Shown here: positions 50,396 through 60,455 of the stretch, piece after piece
Numbering within the stretch: position 1 is the first letter of the stretch
Layout: the number at the start of each line of letters is the position of its first letter
Source: Desulfobacteraceae bacterium
GTDB taxonomy: Bacteria > Desulfobacterota > Desulfobacteria > Desulfobacterales > UBA5852
Reading direction: 5' to 3'
Length of the DNA: 64,000 nucleotides
NCBI GenBank assembly: GCA_014237395.1
Contig: JABZFP010000041.1
Span: forward strand, 523,742 to 587,741
The notes under the pieces: model-generated
Seen by the model: the letters and a program-made list of their open reading frames with translations, nothing else
The model's database searches: none
What the model was told of the DNA's origin: nothing
Position numbers and translations under genes: made by a program

Positions 50396-50905
50396 GTGAA
50401 AGACCACAAGACAGAAGAGAAGAAGTCGCCGCAGCAAAAGGAGGCGCAGATCGTTGCTCAGGCGTGGGCCATTGCGGATCCCCTGTGCAGCGATGAGGGC
50501 ATGGAACTGGTTTTCATCGAATTTCGGCGTGAACCACAGGGCCGTATTTTACGGATCTATATTGATAAACGCGGTGGGGTGACGGTTGATGATTGTGCCC
50601 GTATCAGTCGTCAAATGGGCGATCTTTTCGATGCCACTCTGGAAGACATCGGACCCTACAGCCTGGAAGTTTCTTCGCCGGGGATAAGCCGCCCACTGGG
50701 GCGCCCGGAAGATTATAACCGGTTTAAAGGAAATAAGGTCCACATTAAAACGCGCCAGCCCATCGATGGCCGCAAGAATTACAGAGGAATACTCTGCGGA
50801 CTCGAGAACGATGTCGTTGCATTGCGTTGTGACGACGCGGAAATACATCTTCCTCTGGAGAAGATATCCATTGCACGACTTGTCAATTTTAATGGAGAAA
50901 AATAA
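50396..50905 (+). CDS. rimP: Ribosome maturation factor RimP
   Basis: 169 residues, GTG start at 50396. RimP features: G-ELVFIEFRREPQGRILRIYID then GVTVDDCARISRQ near 60-75 and LEVSSPGISRPL near 97. Helps 30S subunit maturation. First gene of the rimP-nusA-infB operon; its stop overlaps the nusA start by one base (TAATG). Confidence 0.93.
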   Translation: MKDHKTEEKKSPQQKEAQIVAQAWAIADPLCSDEGMELVFIEFRREPQGRILRIYIDKRGGVTVDDCARISRQMGDLFDATLEDIGPYSLEVSSPGISRPLGRPEDYNRFKGNKVHIKTRQPIDGRKNYRGILCGLENDVVALRCDDAEIHLPLEKISIARLVNFNGEK

Positions 50906-52356
50906 TGTTTGTAGCGGATATAAAGCGAGTCGTCGACCAAGTTAGCCGAGACAAAGGGATTGATCGCGAGATTTTAATCAGTGCGCTTGAAGAAGCACTC
51001 AAGTCAGCGGCTCGCAAGAAATTCGGAAGTAAAATTGATATCGAGGTCCAGTATAGTGACGATTCCGGTGAGATCGAAGTCTTTCAATTCAAGGACGTTG
51101 TTGAAACGGTTGAAGATCCGGTTCTTGAAATAACGTTGGAAGAGGGGCGCAAGCTCGATGCCGACTGTGAGATAGGGGACAGTCTCGGGACCAAAATGGA
51201 CACATCGACCTTTGGCCGCATTGCCGCCCAGTCCGCTAAGCAGGTTATTATCCAAAAGATGAAAGACGCGGAAAAAGATGCGATTTACGCAAGCTTTATC
51301 GATCGCAAAGGGGAAATTATAAACGGGATCGTTCAACGCATGGATCGCGGTGACATTATTGTCAATCTCGGACACACGGAAGGCATCTTGCCGGTTCGGG
51401 AACAGGTGCCGCGAGAATCCTACCGGCGTGGTGATCGACTCAGAGCGTATATTCTGGATGTCCTGCACGAGACGCGTGGCCCTCAGATCATTCTGTCGCG
51501 TGGCCACAAAGAATTCCTGATGGATTTATTCAAGACGGAAGTCCCTGAGATCAGCGAGGGAATCGTCACCATCATGGAGGCCGCGCGTGAGCCGGGTGTC
51601 CGGGCAAAAATCGCGGTGTCGTCTAACAACTCGGACATTGATCCTGTGGGGGCCTGTGTTGGCATGAAAGGGAGCCGCGTGCAGAATGTCGTGCAGGAGT
51701 TGCGCGGGGAGAAGATCGACATCATTCCATGGCACTTGGATGCGGCGAAGTTTGTATGCAATGCGCTCGCACCGGCGGAAATTTCACGCGTGATCATCGA
51801 CGACGCTAATCGCTCGATGGAAGTGATTGTACCAGATGATTACCTCTCCATTGCGATTGGCAAACGGGGCCAAAATGTACGCCTGGCGTCTAAACTGACG
51901 GGTTGGCACCTCGATGTCCAAAGTGAATCCCGCTACAACGAGACGATGAAAAGCGGCTATGAGTCCCTTGTCGCGTTACCGGAAGTCGGCGTCAGCCTGG
52001 CGGATGCCTTATACGAGGCCGGGTTTTTCTCGATTGATGAAATCAGTATCGCATCGATAGCAGATCTGATGCAGGTGAGGGAGATGACCGAGGAAAAAGC
52101 ACAAGAGCTTATCTCCGCTGCGCGCCAGGCAGTTTTAGATGCTGAAGCCAGGGGTGAGGAAGCCGATTCGCCGGAGATAGAGGAAATCCCGGGCGACGGT
52201 CAAGACGTTGACTTGGGGGAAGAGGGTCCGACAGGGATTACGGCGCCGGCGGAGGCCGCCGCTGAGCCGGAACTTGAAGCAGATGCGGCTGACGTGGAAT
52301 CATCCGAGCCCGAAGCCCCCGTCGAGACAGAGACAAGCGCGGAGCCGAAGGAATAG
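50905..52356 (+). CDS. nusA: Transcription termination/antitermination factor NusA
   Basis: 483 residues. Order of domains: N-terminal RNA polymerase-binding (1-125), S1 (about 135-200, GDIIVNLGHTEGILPVREQ), two KH domains (about 230-345, with GACVGMKGSRVQ and AIGKRGQNVRLA), then one helix-hairpin-helix region (about 370-415) and a 60-residue Glu/Ala-rich acidic tail, longer than in many relatives. The tail may modulate binding; the fold is otherwise standard. Confidence 0.96.
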   Translation: MFVADIKRVVDQVSRDKGIDREILISALEEALKSAARKKFGSKIDIEVQYSDDSGEIEVFQFKDVVETVEDPVLEITLEEGRKLDADCEIGDSLGTKMDTSTFGRIAAQSAKQVIIQKMKDAEKDAIYASFIDRKGEIINGIVQRMDRGDIIVNLGHTEGILPVREQVPRESYRRGDRLRAYILDVLHETRGPQIILSRGHKEFLMDLFKTEVPEISEGIVTIMEAAREPGVRAKIAVSSNNSDIDPVGACVGMKGSRVQNVVQELRGEKIDIIPWHLDAAKFVCNALAPAEISRVIIDDANRSMEVIVPDDYLSIAIGKRGQNVRLASKLTGWHLDVQSESRYNETMKSGYESLVALPEVGVSLADALYEAGFFSIDEISIASIADLMQVREMTEEKAQELISAARQAVLDAEARGEEADSPEIEEIPGDGQDVDLGEEGPTGITAPAEAAAEPELEADAADVESSEPEAPVETETSAEPKE

Positions 52357-52440
52357 GGGTCATATCATTCTGACCGGAAATTATAGCTGGAGCGGTGGCG
52401 ACCAGAGGTATCTCTGTTAGCCAGACTGTAGGGGGAATAC

Positions 52441-55137
52441 ATGGCGAAAATCAGGGTATATGAACTTGCCCGGGAACTTAATATGACCAACAAGGTGCTG
52501 ATTGACAAAATGAGTCAATTGGACCTCGAGGTGAAGAGTCACATGAGTTCTCTTGAGGATGAGACCGTTGCTCAGATTAAAAATGCCCTGCTCGGCAAGC
52601 CTGCTGAGAAGGTCGAAGAAACAAGGATCAAACCTACAGTCATTCGGCGTCGGCGGAAAAAAGTCGTTGCGCCTGAACCGGTTGATGACGCTGAAACAGC
52701 GCCGGTAGAAGAAGGTCTTGTCGAGGCGGAAGCAAAAGAACCTCCCGCCGACGCAGTAGAGAAAGAAGAACAGCCCGTCGTCGAAACCGCCCCGGCGGCA
52801 GGTGTGCGCAAACGTGTGCCGCCATCTGAAACACCTGCCAAAATTGTCGCCAAACCTCCGGAGAAGGCCGCACCAGAGACAAAGGAGGCGGTAGCCGAAG
52901 ACGTTGCTGAAACGGAACCGGTGGCGGAACCTGTTGCGGAAGAGGCGTCCTCGCAGGAGGCGCCGGTCGCTTCTGAAAGTGCGGCCGCGGATGATGCGGC
53001 GCCTGAGGTGGTGGAAGAAACGGTGGCGCCGGCGGCTAAGCCTAAAAAGGAAAAGAAAGCGGAACCGGCGGCGAAAATCATCAAACTTCCACCGAAACCC
53101 GTTGCACGGCCCACCCCTCGTCCTGCGCCGGCGGTATCAGAGCCCGACGCGGTCAAGGGCGATCCCGATGCCGCTGCGGATGCCAGGAAAAAAAGACGAA
53201 AAAAGCGGACCGAAGAAGAACTGGACCGCAAATTTTTCAAGAAAAAAATCGCCTTTCGGAAAAAAGCGGTTGTCGAGGGCGCCGATCTCTATTCCGGCCG
53301 GGGGCGATCGCGTAAAGGACGCAAGGATGGTCGCGGGAAAGCCGCCCTTGGCCAAAAGACCCAGATTACGACGGCCAAAGCGATTAAGCGGAGAATTAAA
53401 GTGGATGAAGCCATCATGCTGTCGGAGTTGGCGAAACGCATGGGCATAAAAGCCAGCGAGATTATAAAAATGCTGATGGGTCAGGGCATTATGGCAACAG
53501 TCAACCAAAGCATTGACTATGAGACGGCATGTCTTGTTGCGGCGGAGTTCGACTATGAAGTGGAGAAAGCGGCATTCGAAGAGGAAGAGCTGATCAAGGT
53601 GGAACAGGATGATCCAGAAGCACTGCGAGAGCGGCCGCCGGTTGTGACGATCATGGGGCACGTCGACCATGGCAAGACATCGTTGCTCGATGTTATTCGC
53701 AAAACCCATGTCACGGACCTTGAGGCAGGCGGGATTACCCAGCATATCGGCGCCTATAGCGTATCCACCGAAAAGGGCCAGATTACCTTTCTGGATACGC
53801 CGGGACACGAAGCGTTTACCGCGATGCGGTCGCGTGGGGCGCAGGTTACGGACCTTGTTATTCTCGTGGTTGCCGCCGATGATGGGGTCATGCCCCAGAC
53901 CGTTGAGGCCATTAACCATGCCCGGGCATCGAAAGTCCCCCTCATCGTTGCGGTCAATAAAATCGACAAGGCCGGGGCTGATCCGGATCGGGTGTACCGC
54001 GAATTGGCCGAGAAGGACCTGACGCCCGAAGCCTGGGGCGGCGATACGATTTTCGTCAATGTTTCCGCTAAGCAAAAAATAGGTATCGATGACCTGCTGG
54101 AGATGATCCTGTTGCAATCCGAGGTCATGGAATTGAAGGCCAATCCGAGCAAACAAGCCTTTGGCCATGTTGTTGAGGCCAAGCTGGATTCCGGAAGAGG
54201 ACCGGTGGCCACCGTCTTGGTAAAAGAGGGCACACTGCGAACCGGCGATCCGGTGGTATGCGGTGTTCACTTCGGCAAGGTGCGCGCCATGCTGAGCGAT
54301 ATGGGCACCCCGGTTACGGAAGCCGGCCCATCGATTCCAGTGGAGGTGTTGGGCCTCTCCGGTGTACCCTTTGCGGGTGACGAACTGGTTGCCTTGAAGG
54401 ATGAGAAAGATGCCAAACAGGTCAGCAGCCATCGGACACAGAAACAACGCAGCAAGGAACTGGCGAAGACCAACCGGATGAGTCTCGACAACCTTTTCGA
54501 GAAGATGAAGGAGGGCGAGGTCAAAGATCTCAACCTGATCATCAAGACCGACGTCGATGGCTCCATGGAAGCGTTGAAAGATTCTCTCGTCAAATTGTCG
54601 AACGACGAAGTCAAAATCAATGTCGTCCATTCTGCTTCAGGCACCATTACGGAATCCGATGTGTCCTTGGCCGCGGTATCCAATGCCATTATTATCGGAT
54701 TCAATGTGAGACCGACGCCGAAGGTGCAAACGATGGCGCTTGAAGAGGGCGTTGATATGCGCTTTCATAATGTGATTTATCACGTCATCAAAGAGATAAA
54801 AGACGCCATTGCCGGCATGATGGAATCCATTTTCGAAGAACGCATCCTTGGCCGGGCGGAGGTGCGGGAGGTTTTCCAGATACCGAAAATCGGTGCGATC
54901 GCCGGTTGTCATGTCACGGACGGCAAGATCGAACGCAGTCAGCTGATGCGGTTGCTGCGTGACGGGGTTGTTTACTACGAAGGTAAAAATTCATCCCTGC
55001 GCCGTTTCAAGGACGATGTCAAAGAGGTCCAAAGTGGGTATGAATGCGGCATCGGCATTGAAAATTACAATGACATCAAGGTGGGTGACGTGATCGAATG
55101 CTACTACCTTGAAGAGATCCGTCCCGAAGTCGAGTAA
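52441..55137 (+). CDS. infB: Translation initiation factor IF-2
   Basis: 898 residues. N-terminal IF2_N domain (MAKIRVYELARELN) is followed by a long Ala/Pro/Glu/Lys low-complexity linker (about 60-265), then a second IF2_N-like module (LSELAKRMGIKASEIIK near 330). G domain: GHVDHGKT near 404, DTPGHE and NKID. Domains II to IV follow. It is 84 nt after nusA; the ylxR gene that often lies between is absent. Confidence 0.97.
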   Translation: MAKIRVYELARELNMTNKVLIDKMSQLDLEVKSHMSSLEDETVAQIKNALLGKPAEKVEETRIKPTVIRRRRKKVVAPEPVDDAETAPVEEGLVEAEAKEPPADAVEKEEQPVVETAPAAGVRKRVPPSETPAKIVAKPPEKAAPETKEAVAEDVAETEPVAEPVAEEASSQEAPVASESAAADDAAPEVVEETVAPAAKPKKEKKAEPAAKIIKLPPKPVARPTPRPAPAVSEPDAVKGDPDAAADARKKRRKKRTEEELDRKFFKKKIAFRKKAVVEGADLYSGRGRSRKGRKDGRGKAALGQKTQITTAKAIKRRIKVDEAIMLSELAKRMGIKASEIIKMLMGQGIMATVNQSIDYETACLVAAEFDYEVEKAAFEEEELIKVEQDDPEALRERPPVVTIMGHVDHGKTSLLDVIRKTHVTDLEAGGITQHIGAYSVSTEKGQITFLDTPGHEAFTAMRSRGAQVTDLVILVVAADDGVMPQTVEAINHARASKVPLIVAVNKIDKAGADPDRVYRELAEKDLTPEAWGGDTIFVNVSAKQKIGIDDLLEMILLQSEVMELKANPSKQAFGHVVEAKLDSGRGPVATVLVKEGTLRTGDPVVCGVHFGKVRAMLSDMGTPVTEAGPSIPVEVLGLSGVPFAGDELVALKDEKDAKQVSSHRTQKQRSKELAKTNRMSLDNLFEKMKEGEVKDLNLIIKTDVDGSMEALKDSLVKLSNDEVKINVVHSASGTITESDVSLAAVSNAIIIGFNVRPTPKVQTMALEEGVDMRFHNVIYHVIKEIKDAIAGMMESIFEERILGRAEVREVFQIPKIGAIAGCHVTDGKIERSQLMRLLRDGVVYYEGKNSSLRRFKDDVKEVQSGYECGIGIENYNDIKVGDVIECYYLEEIRPEVE

Positions 55138-55207
55138 GTCGTTTCCGGACGGGGATCCACGCATTGTGGGTGGCGGGAATTATGGTCTGTCAATTGGCGG
55201 AAAAGCC

Positions 55208-55495
55208 ATGGTGGTCGGTGTTGGTCATATTGTTTATCGGATTCATGACTGTCGTTCTTTGAAAGGCAAGCGCAAGGTCGTCAAAGCCATTGTCACGCGC
55301 TTGCGGAATCGCTTCAACGCCTCCGTAGCGGAAGTGGACGCTAACGATATACACCAAAAAGCGGTGATCGGTTTCTGTATGGTGGGAAACGATCGGGCTG
55401 TTGTCAATTCTAAAATGGACAAACTGTTTAATATGGCTGAAGACATCGGGCTGGCCGAAACGATTGATATGGAAATGGAGATTATCAGCTTATGA
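55208..55495 (+). CDS. ylxP: DUF503 (YlxP-like) protein
   Basis: 95 residues from ATG 55208; the frame is open back to 55109 but that part overlaps infB. Family sequence VVGVGHIVYRIHDCRSLKGKRKVVKAI matches DUF503 proteins, often placed between infB and rbfA and thought to be linked to ribosome assembly. The stop overlaps the rbfA start (ATGA). Confidence 0.85.
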   Translation: MVVGVGHIVYRIHDCRSLKGKRKVVKAIVTRLRNRFNASVAEVDANDIHQKAVIGFCMVGNDRAVVNSKMDKLFNMAEDIGLAETIDMEMEIISL

Positions 55496-55866
55496 AGGCA
55501 TCTCCCAGATCCGAACGCGTTAGCCGGCATATTCGTAGCACCCTGGCAGAAATTTTGCAGCGCCATGTCAAGGATCCACGGCTGAAGCTGGTGACGATTA
55601 CCAGTGTCGATGTGTCTCCGGATCTCCGACAGGCCAAAATCTATTTTGCGACCACCGGTGACGACGAGAAGATTCAGCGCGTCCAGGAGGGCTTCAAAAA
55701 AGCGCGCCCCTACATCAAGCGGTTATTGGGCCGGGAACTGGGGTTGCGCTATATGCCGGACATTCGCTTTTATTATGACGACTCTCTCGATTACGGCGCC
55801 CGCATGGAAGCGCTTTTTCGATCGATAGGTGAGGCCGATGGACACCGTCATCGACCGACTGACTGA
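55492..55866 (+). CDS. rbfA: Ribosome-binding factor RbfA
   Basis: 124 residues. RbfA core: R-ERVSRHIRSTLAEIL near 7-22, DPRLKLVTITSVDVSPDLRQAKIYF, and LGRELGLRYMPDIRFYYDDSLDYG. Needed for 16S rRNA 5' end maturation. Overlaps the next gene by 29 bases. Confidence 0.95.
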   Translation: MKASPRSERVSRHIRSTLAEILQRHVKDPRLKLVTITSVDVSPDLRQAKIYFATTGDDEKIQRVQEGFKKARPYIKRLLGRELGLRYMPDIRFYYDDSLDYGARMEALFRSIGEADGHRHRPTD

Positions 55867-56797
55867 GAGCCAGGCGATATTTCTGTCAACGCATATCAAC
55901 CCCGATGGCGATGCGATCGGGTCTCTGATAGCGTTGGGCCTGGGGTTGCAGCAACACGGTAAGCACATTTACCTGTACAATGCGAGTCCCATCCCGGCGG
56001 TTTATCGATTTCTGCCGGGTGTTCAGCTGGTCCAGCAGGTGCTGCCGGAATCGTCAGCCTGGGATACGGCCGTTGTACTCGATTGTGGTACGCTTGACCG
56101 CATTGGCGTGGCGGTGGATTTTGTCCGTGGACTGCCGCAGGTCATTAACATTGATCACCATGTGACCAATACGAATTTCGGTCAATACCGCCTGGTGGAT
56201 TCGACGGCATGTTCGTCCGCCGAAATTGTTTATCGGCTTTTGAAAAAAATGGCCATCACGATTGATGCTGCGATTGCGACGTCCATCTATACCGGGATTT
56301 TAACCGACACAGGGTCTTTCCGTTTTGCGAACACCAACAGCGCGGCCTACACGATATGTTCTGAGATGGTGCAGGCGGGGGTGGACCCGTATACCGTGGC
56401 ACAGCATGTTTACGGTACCTATTCGCTTGGTCGCATCAAACTGTTGAATATGGCGCTGGATTCGATCGAAATTTCCGCCAACGGAAAGTTGTCGTTGATG
56501 ACGCTGACCCAGGATATGTTTCGGGAGACGGATACGAACCCGGAAGATGTGGACGGTATGATTAACTATGCCAAACGCATCGAAGACGTGAAAGTGGCCG
56601 CCCTCATCATGGAAAATGAGAACGGTGCCGTCCAAAAGCGTTATCATGTGAGCCTGCGCTCTGACGGAACGGTGGATGTCGCCGAAATTGCGGCATCCTT
56701 CGGAGGCGGGGGCCATTTCAGTGCTGCTGGATTTGGTGTCGAATCTTCTTTGAAGGCTCTCAAAAAGACGATCAATTCCATTGCCGAGAAACTTTGA
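55838..56797 (+). CDS. DHH-family nanoRNase/PAP phosphatase (NrnA-like)
   Basis: 319 residues from ATG 55838 with AGGTGAGG upstream. DHH motifs: STHINPDGDAIGS near 16-28, VLDCG, and NIDHHVTNTNFG near 108. DHHA1 C-terminal domain ends in GGGGHFSAAGF. Degrades short RNA oligonucleotides and 3'-phosphoadenosine 5'-phosphate in relatives. The phosphatase side may help sulfur metabolism, though this organism reduces APS directly. Confidence 0.92.
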   Translation: MDTVIDRLTESQAIFLSTHINPDGDAIGSLIALGLGLQQHGKHIYLYNASPIPAVYRFLPGVQLVQQVLPESSAWDTAVVLDCGTLDRIGVAVDFVRGLPQVINIDHHVTNTNFGQYRLVDSTACSSAEIVYRLLKKMAITIDAAIATSIYTGILTDTGSFRFANTNSAAYTICSEMVQAGVDPYTVAQHVYGTYSLGRIKLLNMALDSIEISANGKLSLMTLTQDMFRETDTNPEDVDGMINYAKRIEDVKVAALIMENENGAVQKRYHVSLRSDGTVDVAEIAASFGGGGHFSAAGFGVESSLKALKKTINSIAEKL

Positions 56798-56804
56798 GAA
56801 CCCC

Positions 56805-57725
56805 ATGCAGGGCAGTGTTCTGATCATTGATAAACCGGCTGGTTTGTCCTCGGCACAGGTTGTCAGCAGGGTCAAGAAGCTTTTGCGCGCCAAAAAGGTC
56901 GGACACGCCGGGACGCTGGATCCATTTGCAACCGGTGTGCTGGTCTGCCTGGTGAACCAGGCGACCCGTTTGGCCCGGTTTTTTCTGAGCAGCGAGAAAC
57001 AATACGAAGCGGAACTGCGTTTGGGGATCGATACCGATACCCAAGACCGCACCGGGCAGGTGATCCGCCGCCGGCCGATACCGGAAAGCGTTGAAGCGGC
57101 GCTGCAAGGGGTATGCGATCGATTTGTCGGCGATATCGCACAGATTCCGCCGGCCTTTTCAGCGCTGAAACATCAAGGTGTCGCGCTCTATAAGCTGGCA
57201 CGCAGCGGCAAACCGGTCCTGAAGCAGGCCCGCCGCGTTCGGATCGAACGGCTGCAGATTCGCTCTGTATCGCTTCCCATGGTGCGCTTCTCGGTGACCT
57301 GTTCGGCGGGAACCTATATTCGCACGCTTTGTGCGGATATCGGCGAAATGCTGGGCTGCGGCGGTCATCTCAGCGAATTGCGCCGGACGGTAAGTAGTGG
57401 CTTTAGCATTGATGAGGCGATCCGCCTGGAGACCTTGTCACGTTGTGTGGCTGACCCGGCCTGGCCGGTACCCCTTATCCCGCCGGGGGATGCCTTAAAG
57501 GCCATGCCCACCCTTAGGGCGGATCGCAAAATAACCGCTAAAGTGAGATGCGGGGGGACTATTGATGTAAAGGATTTCACCGATTTACCGCGTGATGCAA
57601 CGGTAATGATGAATGGTGAGGAGGGCACCTACTACAAGGTCCTCGATTGCAACGAGGATTTGATTGCCATCGTTTCGGCAGTTCCCGAAAAAGAAAAGAT
57701 GGCCTATTGCGGGGTTTTTATCTAA
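56805..57725 (+). CDS. truB: tRNA pseudouridine(55) synthase TruB
   Basis: 306 residues from ATG 56805, 7 nt past the preceding stop. Motifs: DKPAGLSSAQVV near 8, KKVGHAGTLDPFATGVL near 29-45 with catalytic Asp, and YEAELRLGIDTDTQDRTG. C-terminal PUA-like region is present. Makes pseudouridine 55 in tRNA. Confidence 0.95.
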   Translation: MQGSVLIIDKPAGLSSAQVVSRVKKLLRAKKVGHAGTLDPFATGVLVCLVNQATRLARFFLSSEKQYEAELRLGIDTDTQDRTGQVIRRRPIPESVEAALQGVCDRFVGDIAQIPPAFSALKHQGVALYKLARSGKPVLKQARRVRIERLQIRSVSLPMVRFSVTCSAGTYIRTLCADIGEMLGCGGHLSELRRTVSSGFSIDEAIRLETLSRCVADPAWPVPLIPPGDALKAMPTLRADRKITAKVRCGGTIDVKDFTDLPRDATVMMNGEEGTYYKVLDCNEDLIAIVSAVPEKEKMAYCGVFI

Positions 57726-57847
57726 CCTGAAAAACCGCCGATTTTATGAGGCCTGCAGGATTGGGATCTGAACAAGGATGGCATGAAGGCATAGGGTGCC
57801 GCATACTATACATGAGCATCATTTAATTAAGAGGAGGCTTGAAGACT

Positions 57848-58117
57848 GTGGTATTTACAACTGAAGATAAAAAGCGGCTGATTGAGCAGTATAAACTGCA
57901 CGATTCGGATACAGGATCACCGGAAGTTCAGACCGCCCTGTTGACCCATCGCATTACCTATCTCACCGAGCATCTCAAGGTCCACAAGAAGGACCATCAC
58001 TCTCGGCGAGGATTGTTGATGCTGGTCGGCCGCCGCCGCCGTCTGCTCAATTATGTAAAAAACAAAGATGTAAACCGGTATCGATCGATTATTGAAAATC
58101 TTGGATTGCGCAGATAA
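57848..58117 (+). CDS. rpsO: Ribosomal protein uS15
   Basis: 89 residues with GTG start at 57848, chosen because GGAGG (57833-57837) then has 10-nt spacing and the length matches S15; a TTG at 57839 would abut the ribosome site. Core HDSDTGSPEVQTALLTHRITYLTEHLK and HHSRRGLLMLVGRRRRLLNYV are standard. Precedes pnp, the usual arrangement. Confidence 0.95.
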   Translation: MVFTTEDKKRLIEQYKLHDSDTGSPEVQTALLTHRITYLTEHLKVHKKDHHSRRGLLMLVGRRRRLLNYVKNKDVNRYRSIIENLGLRR

Positions 58118-58343
58118 TCCGGGGATGGGTTTTCCCCAGTGACGGCTTGGCGTGCTGATGGCATATTCGCCGGGGCGGTTGCGGGGGGAAACCATATCGA
58201 TCGATATGTCATGCAGTTAATTATGACGAGGAATTTAGGCTGTTGCATGTGGCGATGGGTCGAATTCACTCGTATGCCAGCATGATTACAGCAACGGAAT
58301 CCCGTGAAACGGATGCCACGATGCGTAATCTGCAGGAGGCAAA

Positions 58344-60455
58344 ATGGAAAAGAGATTAAAAGCCGAGATCGGGGGGCGAACCCTGAGCATCCAGACCGGC
58401 AAACTGGCCAAACAGGCTTCAGGTGCGGTTCTGGTTCAATATGGGGAAACCATGGTCCTGGTCACTGTTGTTTCCGCCAAGGATGAACGACCGGGTGATT
58501 TTTTGCCGCTCACGGTAGAATATCAAGAGAAGATTTATGCGGCCGGGCGAATTCCCGGCAATTATTTCCGCCGGGAAATCGGGCGGCCCAGCGAAAAGGA
58601 GACGCTGACGGCGCGGTTGATCGATCGCCCCATTCGTCCCCTGTTTCCGAAAGGCTACCGTCATGAAACGCAGGTTATTGCCACGGTGTTGTCCATGGAC
58701 CGGGAAAACGATCCGGACGTCCTGGCGATGATCGGGGCCTCGGCAGCGCTTGAGTTGTCGGATATTCCGTTTGCCGGCCCGATTGCCAGTGTTCGCGTCG
58801 GGCGGATAAATGGTGAACTCATTGTCAATCCGCCGCTGTGTGATTGTGATGAGTGCGACATCAACATTATCGTGGCGGGATCGCGTACCGGGGTTGTAAT
58901 GGTTGAGGGCGGTTCCGATATCGTCAGCGAGGCGGACATGCTGGAGGCCATCTATTTGGGCCACAAGGCGATTCAGCCTATCATCGACTTGCAGCTGGAA
59001 TTGAAAGACGCTTGTGGCGTGCCGAAACGAACCTTTACGCCGCCTGAAAAAGATCAGGATCTGGTGCGTCTTATCGAGGAGAAGGCAACCGAACCTTTCC
59101 GCGCGGCAGTGGTCACTCCGGCCAAGGTTGAGCGCAACAAGGCCCTTCGTGACACCAAAAAAGAGATTTTTGAATCGTTGGGCGAGGATTATGCCGACCG
59201 TCGGGATGAGGTCTATGCGATTTTTGACGATCTGCAGAAGACGGTTTGCCGAAATCTCATTCTCAAGGAAGGGCGTCGGATCGACAACCGCCGTTTTGAT
59301 GAAATCCGACCCATCACCTGTGAGGTCGGGCTTCTTCCCCGTCCCCATGGGAGTGCCCTGTTTACCCGAGGTGAAACCCAGGTCCTGGGGGTGTTGACCC
59401 TCGGATCCGGTCAGGATGAGCAACGGGTCGAAACCCTCAGTGGCGAGGAATTTCGCCCGTTCATGCTCCACTACAACTTTCCGCCGTATTCCGTCGGTGA
59501 AACACGGCGAATCGGTGGCCCCAGCCGCCGGGATATCGGGCATGGCGGTCTTTCCACTCGGGCGATCGAGAAAGTATTGCCGGATAAGGAAGACTTCGAT
59601 TACACGATCCGCCTGGTATCCGAAGTTATGGAATCCAATGGCTCCTCTTCGATGGGAACGGTGTGTTCCGGCATCATGGCGTTGATGGATGGCGGTGTTC
59701 CGATCAAGGCTCCCGTGGCCGGCATTGCCATGGGGCTTGTCAAAGACGACGATGACGTTGTCATCTTGTCTGATATTCTGGGCGATGAAGACCATACCGG
59801 CGATATGGATTTTAAGGTCGCGGGTACAAGTGACGGTATCACTGCATTGCAAATGGATATTAAGATCCATGAACTCCCTAAGGAAATTTTAGGGAAAGCG
59901 CTGGAGCAGGCCCGCCAGGGGCGGCTTCATATTTTGTCTAAAATGAACGACGCCATCAAAACTCCGCGCGAGAATATCTCTCCCTATGCGCCGGCGATCT
60001 TAACCGTTCAAGTCAAACCGGATAAAATTAGAGAAATCATCGGCCCCGGTGGCAAGATGATTCGCATGATCCAATCGGAAACCAATACACGGGTTGAAGT
60101 CGACGATTCCGGCTTGGTGAAGATTGCCGCTGTTTCGAAAGAAGAAGGGGAAGCCGCATTAAAGATGGTCAGTGACATTACCATGGAGCCCGAGGTCGGC
60201 AAGGTTTACGACGGCACCGTTGTGCGCATCATGGATTTTGGGGCGTTTGTCCAGATCATGCCCGGCACGGACGGACTTTGTCACATTTCCCAATTGGCGA
60301 CCCATCGTGTGTCCAATGTTTCGGACATCGTGAAGGAAGGCGATACGCTGCGGGTCAAGGTTCTTGAAATCAATCGTGACGGCAAGATTCGCCTGAGTCA
60401 TAAAGCGATCCTCGAGGAAGAAGGACGGCGCAGTGATGACTCAGGACGTCAATAA
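58344..60455 (+). CDS. pnp: Polyribonucleotide nucleotidyltransferase
   Basis: 703 residues. Two RNase PH domains (about 10-220 and 310-520), helical linker, KH domain (IREIIGPGGKMIRMIQ near 560) and S1 domain (GKVYDGTVVRIMDFGAFVQI near 620-690). Phosphorolytic 3'-5' exonuclease of the degradosome. GCAGGAGGC precedes ATG 58344. Confidence 0.97.
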   Translation: MEKRLKAEIGGRTLSIQTGKLAKQASGAVLVQYGETMVLVTVVSAKDERPGDFLPLTVEYQEKIYAAGRIPGNYFRREIGRPSEKETLTARLIDRPIRPLFPKGYRHETQVIATVLSMDRENDPDVLAMIGASAALELSDIPFAGPIASVRVGRINGELIVNPPLCDCDECDINIIVAGSRTGVVMVEGGSDIVSEADMLEAIYLGHKAIQPIIDLQLELKDACGVPKRTFTPPEKDQDLVRLIEEKATEPFRAAVVTPAKVERNKALRDTKKEIFESLGEDYADRRDEVYAIFDDLQKTVCRNLILKEGRRIDNRRFDEIRPITCEVGLLPRPHGSALFTRGETQVLGVLTLGSGQDEQRVETLSGEEFRPFMLHYNFPPYSVGETRRIGGPSRRDIGHGGLSTRAIEKVLPDKEDFDYTIRLVSEVMESNGSSSMGTVCSGIMALMDGGVPIKAPVAGIAMGLVKDDDDVVILSDILGDEDHTGDMDFKVAGTSDGITALQMDIKIHELPKEILGKALEQARQGRLHILSKMNDAIKTPRENISPYAPAILTVQVKPDKIREIIGPGGKMIRMIQSETNTRVEVDDSGLVKIAAVSKEEGEAALKMVSDITMEPEVGKVYDGTVVRIMDFGAFVQIMPGTDGLCHISQLATHRVSNVSDIVKEGDTLRVKVLEINRDGKIRLSHKAILEEEGRRSDDSGRQ